Made by a program: the position numbers and the translations under genes. 64,000 nt of DNA from Datura wrightii (lineage: Eukaryota > Streptophyta > Magnoliopsida > Solanales > Solanaceae). The DNA is taken from contig JASDFA010000002.1 of NCBI GenBank assembly GCA_035772735.1, forward strand, positions 8,184,001 to 8,248,000, given 5' to 3'. Of this stretch, positions 46,315 to 54,646 are shown piece by piece (position 1 is the first letter of the stretch; the number at the start of each line of letters is the position of its first letter). The notes under the pieces are model-generated. The model saw only the letters and a program-made list of their open reading frames with translations. It did no database searches and was not told where the DNA came from.

Positions 46315-46600
46315 GCTTAAATGACGTCGAGCTACGACGGTAAACCAGGCGCTGCACGGGAGGCAACCCGTGAAATTTTTTCTTTTAGTTTGTAAAGTGT
46401 AAATAGATCTTTCATTTTTTCTTCTTTTTCTTCATTTACTACAAAATTTTTCGTTTTAGTTAGTGTTTTTATTTTTAGTTAGGTGAAACCTATAATTCTA
46501 ACCAATTTTGTATAGTGAGATGATTTTCAGGTCAAACGGAGGAAAATGTGCACGGAATCGAGAAGGAAAAGTCGAGGTATGAAAAATTAATAAAAAGTGG
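46315..46600 (+). other. Deletion junction replacing RT-RNase H-integrase, and post-pol sequence
   Basis: Right after the linker comes AATGACGTCGAGCTACGACG and then the hairpin motif with GGGAGGCAACCC. In Athila B that motif lies after integrase (31459-31476), so about 3 kb of pol is missing here. 46373-46600 is T-rich and noncoding. Confidence 0.75.
46355..46372 (+). other. Post-pol hairpin with AGGCAA loop (Athila C)
   Basis: CACGGG-AGGCAA-CCCGTG: a perfect 6-bp stem. Compared with Athila B (CTTGGG-AGGCAA-CCCAAG) the loop is identical, and pairs 2 and 3 of the stem differ on both sides. Confidence 0.68.
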
Positions 46601-46609
46601 AAAACAGTG

Positions 46610-46964
46610 AGCTGGGGCGATAGCTCCGTGTCACGGAGGAGGACCTCCGCGTTACCCTCCGTGACACGTTGAGGTATAACCCAGAAATTTTAAAATTTCC
46701 AGAACAGCCTCGCGATGGCTCCGTGTCACGGAGGCAGTGCACCGCGATGCACTCCGTGACACGTTGCCGTGTATATCGCGACGGGTCACACCGGGTCGCC
46801 GGGTGACCCGAGCGATTTTCTTCCTTTTTAACCCCGAAACCCTCCCTATTTCCCTCATTTTCTACTCCCTCCGTGACCAAACACCCCAAAAACCATACCC
46901 CATCAACGTGCCACGGAGTAAGGCAACAAATTCACTGAGTTTTCCTCGATTCTTCAACTTCAAG
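46610..46964 (+). promoter_or_regulatory. Putative internal promoter and leader of Athila C third ORF
   Basis: 46620-46780 carries the same palindromic words as the LTR promoter region: CTCCGTGTCACGGAGG, GCGATGCACTCCGTGACACG and TCGCGATGGCTCCGTG. A TATA-like TTTTTAACC lies at about 46826-46834, then a pyrimidine-rich leader (CCCTCCCTATTTCCCTC) to a strong splice donor CTTCAAG/GTATGT at 46964/46965. Athila B has the same order. That this drives a separate ORF3 mRNA is inference. Confidence 0.5.
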
Positions 46965-47654
46965 GTATGTTTTCCGATTCCCTCTCAAATTCTTGTCGAT
47001 TTTCTTCGAAATTAAGCATGGGAGGTGAGCTAAATCGCCTTATGTAGTAATTAAGCATGAATTCGAGTTATTTGTTATTGATGAATGTTCGGAATGTCGT
47101 TATGATTATTTGAACTTGTCGATTGCATAAATTATTCGAATTTGATTGATAAAATCAATTCTAGGGCTTGTTGTTGAATTTGAAGTTGGAAATGTGTTGA
47201 AATCGTGAATTTTATGCCGGGGTGTATGTGTTGAATGAGATGAGTCGATGTACAAATTGTTTGGATGTTAATAGACGACGGATTCTCGGGTTTGGGGGAA
47301 ATGTTGAAATTTGTTAGAAATTGGTTGGTTGGATAGGTTCATGTATATAAGTTTTTGTTGTTATTTTTGTTTCTTTGTTTTTCTTGGCTAAGTGCGATGG
47401 TTAAAATGGAGCGATGGTAGTGATTGTGATTAGATGTACGAAGTCTGAGTAGTACGCAGAAGTTATACCGTCGAATTTTTTGAACGCACTAAGCATGATT
47501 GTATAGTTGGTTGTTTTGTGTAAATAAAGATATTCTTGCCGTATTGTTGTAACCGTAGCTAAGGACTAAGTGTGGGGTAACCTAGCGTAACCCGACCTTA
47601 GCCGAAGTTAATATCCGTTAGCTTAACATTGATCTTGTTTACTTGGGTTGACAG
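46965..47654 (+). other. Putative 5'UTR intron upstream of Athila C third ORF
   Basis: 690 bp starting GTATGTTTTCC and ending TTGACAG; T-rich and without coding similarity, as plant introns are. The acceptor lies 5 nt before the ATG at 47660. It contains GGACTAAGTGTGGGGTAA (47563-47580). Confidence 0.55.
47563..47580 (+). repeat. Polypurine-tract-like motif upstream of the third ORF
   Basis: GGACTAAGTGTGGGGTAA. The same first 16 bases recur at 48944-48959, just after the ORF, and GTGTGGGGTAAG forms the presumed polypurine tract at 50743-50754. Confidence 0.6.
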
Positions 47655-47659
47655 GTGAA

Positions 47660-48880
47660 ATGGTAAGCCAGCAAGATAAAGGAAAAGGCGCGTCAACTTC
47701 AGGCGCCGGAAGAAAACGGATCAGACTGGGCATAGCAGTCCCAGCTGCACCAGCAGTTCCACGCGGCCAACACCGCCAGTACGGAACGAGATGGGTGACC
47801 GATGAGGGGAAAAAGTGGTACACGAAGCATAAGGAAAATAAATATTTCCCCGAGGAGCATATAGCACGGGAACCATTAGCACAGGAGTTCCCCAGAATGG
47901 TTCACCGGATCGAGGCAGCTGGGCTCAAGTTCATCTTTGAGGAGCCCAAAGAATGCAATCTGCACTTGGTTCGGGAGTTCTATGCCAATTGGAACCCGAC
48001 GATCAGGAGTCACACCATCAAGATCAGAGGGCAAATAGTCACTCTGGAGCCCCACCACCTCAATGCCATCATAGGAGCGCGGGACACAGACGCCCACGTC
48101 CTCCGACAGCTGAACATTACCCCACCGTATGCGGACATCAAACGCACACTGTATGGGACCCGATCAACAGCTAGATGGAGCAGACACAAAGAGAGGGGCT
48201 ACCATCAGACTCTGCCCTATTCACAGATGAACAGGGAAGCCCGAATCTGGCTGAAGATAGTCTGCTCATGCCTCATCCCGGGGGTACATATGACTGATGT
48301 AACCCGAGACCGTGTTTGCCTGGTGTACGCCCTCATGAAAGGGCTAGAGATCAATGTAGGGGCGGTTATTATATCCGCCATGAAGAGAGCCCGGTTGCAC
48401 CAGGGGCACAGGTATGGTTTTGGTGGACTACTGACCACCTTTCTCAGGGGCCTCGATGTTGAGGAGGAGGCCCTCGATTATATCCCGCAGTTGGAGCGGC
48501 GGGCCTTAGACGTTACTAAAACTAAGGCTCCCAACACCACCCACGGGCCAGTGCTTACACTTGGCGAGCAACACGCTCGTGATGACCAGTACATGGCACA
48601 GATGTATGGGATGCAGATGCTCCAGCTAAGGATAGGTGGGAGGCCAGCGATAGAGGAGGAGCTATGGCAACTCGAGCTAGACTACCCTTTTGGCGAAAAT
48701 GCCAGGGCTCTATGCCGAGTGGGGCCAGCATTTGTAGAGGCCACGGATGATGATATCCCCACAGACGAGGAGACGCGTTGGGAGGACTCCGATGTGAAGG
48801 CTGATGATGACGACGGAGGCGACTCGGATATGGGAGATGAAGCAGCAGCACCCGACGAAGAAGTGGAATACTTTGACTGA
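47660..48880 (+). CDS. Athila third ORF, putative plant transposon protein, intact
   Basis: 406 codons without interruption, the only long intact gene in the window. The upstream TTG at 47648 is in frame, but the acceptor-like TTGACAG and the family layout favour the ATG at 47660. Residues 1-35 are basic and Gly/Ser-rich (MVSQQDKGKGAS). About 36-285 form the conserved domain, with YGTRWVTDEGKKWYTKH, LVREFYANWNP, LEPHHLNAIIG, EARIWLKIVCSCLIPGVHMT, RVCLVYALMKGLEINVGAVI and RYGFGGLLTTFLRG. The last 45 or so are strongly acidic (DDDIPTDEE, DDDDGGDSD). I recognise this as the putative plant transposon protein family carried by Athila-type elements in the env-like position. I see no signal peptide or membrane segment, so a viral-type envelope role is unlikely. 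Its function is unknown. Confidence 0.85.
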   Translation: MVSQQDKGKGASTSGAGRKRIRLGIAVPAAPAVPRGQHRQYGTRWVTDEGKKWYTKHKENKYFPEEHIAREPLAQEFPRMVHRIEAAGLKFIFEEPKECNLHLVREFYANWNPTIRSHTIKIRGQIVTLEPHHLNAIIGARDTDAHVLRQLNITPPYADIKRTLYGTRSTARWSRHKERGYHQTLPYSQMNREARIWLKIVCSCLIPGVHMTDVTRDRVCLVYALMKGLEINVGAVIISAMKRARLHQGHRYGFGGLLTTFLRGLDVEEEALDYIPQLERRALDVTKTKAPNTTHGPVLTLGEQHARDDQYMAQMYGMQMLQLRIGGRPAIEEELWQLELDYPFGENARALCRVGPAFVEATDDDIPTDEETRWEDSDVKADDDDGGDSDMGDEAAAPDEEVEYFD

Positions 48881-48943
48881 TCAGGAGTTCCACCACCCGA
48901 ATTTGTGCTAATTGACTTTTTGTGAACACTGGGGACAGTGTTC

Positions 48944-48960
48944 GGACTAAGTGTGGGGTG
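48944..48960 (+). repeat. Polypurine-tract-like motif downstream of the third ORF
   Basis: GGACTAAGTGTGGGGTG, matching 47563-47578 exactly over 16 bases. Together the two copies bracket the third ORF. Confidence 0.6.
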
Positions 48961-50742
48961 GGAGTAGTTAGGTGTTGGGCTGGGCTGTTTTGTTGTATGC
49001 TCTCTTCTGTTAGCATGTATGTTGTGTGTCCCTGTGTTTGTGAATTTTCAAGTTATTGTTCCGTATTTGTAAATATTTTTGATGAAATTGACGTGTGTTG
49101 CTGAATGGTTGCTAGCTGATTTTCATTCTGTACATATTTTTGTTATTTTGTTATCGAAATGATCGATTTTTTTTAAAATTTTTAAAATATTTTGTAAATA
49201 ATTTTTCTATCGAAATGATCGATATTTTCGACATTTTTAATTTTGGGTTTCTCGGCGTTTGTTTTCGGTTCTTTTACCGAGAATGGTCCCATTGAACCGA
49301 CGTCTTAAGTAGTGACTGTTCCCTATGATGGATGGAAGACGACCGTCTTAAGGGAAATGTAGTCGTTAGGAGTAGATTTTTTTCAATTATTTTTCAGTTT
49401 TTTCTTTGGTGGATTGCATCCCGGAACCTGTAGTTACTATATGGTTGCGAAATTTTGGTTGCGTGTTGTACATGATAATCAAAATGCAAAGTTGATTCGT
49501 ATGAAAGCATGCAAAATTTGTAAATATGTTGAGATACCTAGGCTGTAGAGTTTGATTCATTGTGATTGGGGCTTAATGTTTGAATTCATGTATTTAGCTG
49601 ATTGAAGAGTCTGTGAATACATCTTGAATCGAGCATGTGCAAAAAGTGTGAAGTGAGGTGTTGACATTCCATGCTATTGTGAAGTGTCTAGATCTTGCCT
49701 GGTGTGTGTACAAAATGAAATGAAGGAGGTGTATTATAGGAAAGGATGTAGGCATTTCTTTGTTTTAACCGAGAGTTTCTATTTTTTTTCTTGTCATACC
49801 CCCCTTTCTGTGATTGTATACCCTAGTCAGCCCTTTGAGCCTTTAGCCTATTATTTCTTTCTTTTGTCCAAAAAGTGTAAACCGAGCTTAGTTCCTTCTT
49901 TTCATTAGCCGTAAAGTCTATACAAAACTCTTAAGCGCTTAAGAAGAGAAAATCATTTTCCCAAAGTGTCAAAGAGTGAGAATGGTGAAAAGAAAAAGAA
50001 AAGCAGAGTGAGGAAAGGAAAAGAAAAGGTTGAAGGTGCACTGGTTATAAATAAACGATAATGAAGGTGCATGAATAATCTTTTTTGTTGTGTCAAGTGT
50101 GCTTAATGAAATGGGCCATACTAAAGAAAATCATCAAGAATGAGATGATGAAAAAAAAAAGAGAGAAACAATGTCCATGAGTTGATGGGATGTGTTGAAA
50201 AGGCGCTTAAGGATGCTAGTGGCTATTATTGGCTAATCCAATATTTACTAGTTCCATAACTTCCATTGCAACCCATTAAAGTCCTACGTGATCTTACATC
50301 GCACTTCTTTATATTAGTGGAGTAATACACTAAGGGCAAGCTTATGGGTCATGACATGATGCATGTGAATTCTTTTGGGAGAGAGAGTGAAATTGTGTGT
50401 ACATGCCCCTGTTTGAATGTTTGTGTGTCATATGAGCAATAAGGGGAAGATTCTTTTGAGTTGTGAGGGCACATGCTTGATGAAAGATTCATTTTCGTGT
50501 CGGATATCTTGATCAGCTGATTTGCATGAGTTTGCCGATATTGAGAGTCGATTCTTAAAGTCTAGGAGGTCTTAATGTATTGAAGGTCATTGCATTGATA
50601 AGACCATGCATGTTTTCTTGATGATTTGCTGTATTAAGTAATCGGTATGACCGTAGCTTAAATTGTCGTACCATAGTAGCGAGGTTGGGATGTAAATTGC
50701 ATGAATTGTATGTTTGTTGTTCGAGGACGAACAAGGATTTAT

Positions 50743-50754
50743 GTGTGGGGTAAG
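50743..50754 (+). other. Polypurine tract of Athila C
   Basis: GTGTGGGGTAAG immediately before the 3' LTR start TGATCTTGG at 50755; this is the expected primer position for plus-strand DNA synthesis. Confidence 0.75.
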
Positions 50755-52172
50755 TGATCTTGGGCAGATTTATATGCCCAAGTGATGCTCAAAAGTATCA
50801 TTTTTGCCTTGTTTATCTAGCAATGTGTATACAATTTCATGTAATTGGTAATAAATTGTGAATTTATAATAACCAACATGATTAGCATTGTTTTGCAGGT
50901 AAAATGTGATTTCGAGAAGCTAAAATGCATGTTGGATGATATCGGAGTTGGACTTGGATGCGAGCAAGGGAAAAGGCATTGGACAGCATGAATTAAAGGG
51001 GCTCCGTGATGGAGCCGTGTCACGCTGCCATCGCGGAGGCATTTTGCCTGGATGGGAAAATTTACCCAATTTCCAGTGGAGCTCTGCGTTTGCTCCGTGG
51101 CACGGAGCCAGTGCTCCGCGATGCATGTCGTGCCACGTTGAGCTTGAATTCCCGGACCCCCAGTTCCAGTGAGGGTCCGCGTTCATGGCGTGTCACGGAG
51201 GCAGTGCTCCGCGATGCACTCCGTGACACGTTGCTCATTATTCTGGGAAAAATTCCCAGCAGTTTAAATAGAACACTTAAGTTCATTTTTCATAATTCAG
51301 ACTTGGTGGAGCAAGGACGTGGGTTACAGGCAGTTGAGGGACGAAAAGTTCAGGGTTTTTTCTCTCTTTCTTTCTTCTTTAATTCAATTGCTTGTATGAT
51401 TACCACTCGTTTTATGATGATTAATCCACAAATGAGTGGCTAATTCCTCTCCTTGCTGAGGTTATGAACAATTGTGATGAAATTTGATTATTGATTATCT
51501 GGCTTTTCATCTTTTCTTCCATGTTGTTCTATTAATTCTTGTTCTTACTGCATTGGTGTGTGGCCTACATTAATGTACATCTAAAAAGTCCGGTTTCACT
51601 CAAGAGAGCACGAAATTGGAAAGTTGTGAATTAATAGGATATGTTCTTTACTTGATTTAGGAAAATTGGGTCTTGATTTGCTTTCAGGATAGAAATATAC
51701 CTGAAAGTCGTATTAGTCAATTTAGGAACCGGAATCGTATGGCTAGGACATAAATTGCATTTGATCACAGAAATGTAGACGGATGGTTCATGATTCTTAA
51801 GTGAGATTAAATACAAGAGTTTTAATCTCTTGGCAATTGTTCTTGGCTAGCAACAGGAAGAAAAGATTAACCAATTTATGATGATAATCAGTTTCATTAC
51901 ATGTTCGTTTAACCTCAGCATGCTTTCATTCATAGTTCAGATTCAAAGTATATAATTGTTCTTAGTTTTAGTATAAAATTTTATAAAACAAACTATTAAC
52001 TTTTTGGTTACGTTGTTGTCGGCATATTTAGAAGTAAAATATAGTATACTTGAGAAAATTGTAACTAATCCAAGTCTCTGTGGGATCGATACTTGGCTTT
52101 CTAAAGCCACTTACTACTTGTTCGACCACGTGCACTTGCGTGTCGGTTTTATAACCCAAAACCACCCGAACA
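50755..52172 (+). repeat. 3' LTR of Athila C
   Basis: 1418 bp, the same length as the 5' LTR, with about 30 substitutions by eye (roughly 18 transitions) and no indels. One change alters the TATA box to TTTAAATAG. The TSD TAAGC follows at 52173-52177. Confidence 0.95.
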
Positions 52173-53403
52173 TAAGCCTCAAGGGGCGCCTTATTCTCCA
52201 AAATCATGAATCTATTGTGAACATTATCATTAGTTTTAATAGAAGGCTCTCCAATTATTGTCCTTCTAAAAGCATCAAGTCCCTCCAACTGTGCAGAGTC
52301 TTTCTTAGCATCCACATTCACTTCTTTTGTAGTAACCTTATGACTAGGCTTTGCAACCCAAACTTGTTTGATTTTAGGTTTTATCTTCCTTTTAGGCTTA
52401 CTTCTTCTATACACGCCCTCCACCTCCTCCTGTCCTTCATTTTCCTGCTCCAAATACTAGCATTCAGCAATATCATGCCCAAATTTAATACTATTATTGT
52501 AGAAACTTGGCCTCCAATCATAATCAATTTTCTGAATAATAAGCCTGTGCGGAGTTTCAATATCAACATTTTCAGGTAGGTTCTGGGCAATATCAACTTC
52601 AACCAAAACTCTAGCATAGGATATCTTTTCAGATTGAGCAGTGAATTTATCAGTATTAAGTGGCTTACCGACCATACTTGCTACCTTGCTAAGAGCCTCA
52701 GTCGGCCAATACCCAATAGGAAGACCAGGGAATTTTACCCATATTGGAATAATGCTTAGCAAATCATGACTGAAGCTAAACTTCATTTCCCATATCTTCA
52801 AGATCAACGATCTATTTTTGTATGTATAGGGTCCCGTTTACAGAATCTGATCTCGATCTTCTACTGAACTGAATCTTAAAATGTAGTATCCTTCATCATG
52901 AATTAGAATTTGGGGCTTTGCAACACAATTCCAAGCATTTGTAATAAAATTCTCCATCAAACTAGCATTAGGCTTATCTCCAATAACTATTAGATAAGAG
53001 ATGTTCTCCAATACCCAAATCGTGCTTTGACATCCTCCTCGACAATTTTAACTACTAATTTCCCATTCCTCTTAGTCGGAGGGACATATTTTAGGGTTTT
53101 CCCCATTTGAGCACTATGATTACCTCTCACAAATTCATCAGTAGTTGGTGTCGGGTGTACGGATGTTCCAGTATCAGAAAATTAAAGGCGTCGCACAGCG
53201 CGAGTCTCCGTCCCTGTACCCAGCAAAGATCTACATTGTATATCCTCCTCAAGGATATATTCCTCATGGATCTCCTTAATCAATTGATATTTCAGTGGTA
53301 GAAAGCTTCCAAATGTTAGTGGTGGGAGCTCACATTGTATCCCAGTAGCTGGGGTGAATAGTTTTAGTGGTGGTTGTGCGTGTTTCCGGCGTCTACCCAT
53401 CAC
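52173..53403 (-). pseudogene. LINE N-terminal region with DUF4283 and zinc knuckle
   Basis: Read leftwards from MMGRRRKHAQPPLKLF at 53403. 52457-52807 gives the DUF4283-type region (IPIWVKFPGLPIGYWPTEAL, VGKPLNTDKFTA, YARVLVEVDIA) followed by a zinc-knuckle-like end KFGHDIAEC; the first cysteines appear as Tyr/Asn. 52178-52453 is a Lys-rich linker (RRSKPKRKIKPKIKQVW) running up to the Athila C junction. This part binds nucleic acid in related LINEs. Stops and frameshifts occur between 52810 and 53180. 53404-53490 is 5'UTR. Confidence 0.82.
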
Positions 53404-53490
53404 AATGGCAGCCCTGCTATCATGTGCCTAGACGAGACTAGTCATTGTTCGATTGGTTTATTATTTACATAAGGTATCTTTAGATCTTGA

Positions 53491-54646
53491 CTTACGAATC
53501 TATATTTTTAAGTTAAGATGAATTACTCAATTATGCATGAATTTCATGAATCTCAATATTATGTATCATAGCCAATCTTCGGCATTATTTTCATGGCTAG
53601 TTCGTGTATGTTAACATGTTTATGAATTTCATGATCTAAACAAGCCTATGAAAAACTAGTTATGTTTCAGGATTATGATATGAGAATTATGTAAATTTTG
53701 GTAGTATTTAACACTGAGCAGTTAAGGGTTCTAGACAACCCAAGTCCCATAACTATGTGCCACCATATGATGAGGGGTCCTCGCCTGTTGAGAGTGTCTC
53801 CCTCGCCCTTCTCCTAGGAAGTCCTCGCCAATTGGGAGTGTCTTTCTTATGCTACTGGGCTCATAAGTGATATCACACCTTCATGGTTCATACCCTTGTC
53901 AAGGTATGGACACACCTCCTAGATAGGGTTACAAGCTGAGCTCCATCTATTCGTACTTGGAGCACATCGATTATAAGAATCTCCAACTTTTCCATCATTT
54001 TCTACACATGTTCATGTTCATGAATTATGATATTATGAGTTATGATATGTTGGCTCAATATACATTTTATGAGGTTTTACTTATGATTTCAGTCATGTCC
54101 AACTACATGATTTGATTTTGAAAATTGTGAGCCATTATACTCAGTTTATGATTAGTAACTCATTTAGTTTATCTTTATATTCTACTCATGATTTTAAAAT
54201 ATCATTTTACTATCATGTTTTTCTTATCCTACATGCTCAGTACATTTCAAGTACTGACCGCATACTTTTATGCTATATCATTTATGATATAGGATTGGGT
54301 GATCAGTCATAGCCTCATCTTTGGGTGAGTCCTCATCTTTCGAGGATATCAGTTAGTCTTATGTTGTATTTTCATGTCTTCCCATTTCAGACTCAGCCGA
54401 GCTAGTTGTGGACTTGTCCCAACAACTCATCTTATGACTAGAGGCTTTTCAGATAGTGATGTTAGATATTCAGTTGCACTGATTTGTAGTCCAGTTACGT
54501 TTATGATATTCTAGGCTTCCGCTTATGCTTTATTGTATGTTTGATTTTTTGTCCAGTTTATGCTATAAATTATGCCATGCATGTGCCATGGTTTAACTTG
54601 GAGCCATTTGTGGTTCTAGCTCCTATTTACATCTGGGGTCTATGTT
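53491..54646 (+). repeat. Tekay-type LTR fragment F, middle piece
   Basis: Continues 38516-38849 after the LINE. It carries the LTR landmarks seen in H (36647-37494) in the same order: TCGCCTGTTGAGAGTG-like sequence, the CTCAGTACATTTCAAGTACTG block, the GGTGATC block and GAGCCATTTGTGGTTCTAG. It is interrupted at 54647 by the Tekay remnant and ends at 57915. Confidence 0.75.

Larger units (their letters stand above)
48881..50754 (+). other. Athila C 3' noncoding region
   Basis: 1.9 kb with no coding similarity. It starts with GACACTGG and a PPT-like motif (48944-48960), then T-rich stretches with the repeated ATCGAAATGATCGAT pair (49154-49225) and purine-rich runs (49970-50030, 50150-50165). 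The polypurine tract GTGTGGGGTAAG is at 50743-50754, directly before the 3' LTR. ORFs at 48922-49104 and 49684-49908 have no recognisable domain. Confidence 0.7.
42367..52172 (+). mobile_element. Athila-type element C: young, lacks RT/RNase H/integrase
   Basis: 9806 bp on the plus strand with a perfect TSD TAAGC and two LTRs of exactly 1418 bp that differ at about 30 positions by my eye count and without indels. Order: LTR, tRNA-Asp-type primer site (43791), gag, protease, post-pol hairpin (46355), promoter-like block, 5'UTR intron, intact third ORF (47660-48880), long 3' noncoding region, polypurine tract, LTR. RT, RNase H and integrase are absent: the protease-RT linker runs straight into the sequence that follows integrase in other Athila elements. 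It must have been mobilised by enzymes of another copy. It inserted into the LINE. Confidence 0.95.
38850..53490 (-). mobile_element. LINE (plant L1-type non-LTR retrotransposon), split by Athila C
   Basis: A minus-strand LINE whose 5' end is at 53490 and whose 3' end is at the short T run 38845-38852 (A tail on the minus strand). It carries in order a DUF4283 and zinc-knuckle region, an AP-type endonuclease, RT, and a zf-RVT-like C-terminus. Athila C (42367-52172) inserted between the N-terminal part and the endonuclease. Without Athila C and one TSD copy it is about 4.8 kb. All coding parts contain stops or frameshifts. Confidence 0.88.

Noticed and set aside
47648..48880. Long intact ORF as a possible host gene
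   Set aside because: It lies between the LTRs of Athila C, in the position and with the motifs of the Athila third ORF, and Athila B has a diverged counterpart.
47660..48880. Envelope protein assignment for the third ORF
   Set aside because: No signal peptide, membrane segment or glycosylation-rich ectodomain is seen; only its position is env-like.
52004..52579. 191-codon plus-strand ORF
   Set aside because: It runs from the 3' LTR of Athila C across the TSD into the antisense strand of the LINE; it is a chance chimera with no domain.
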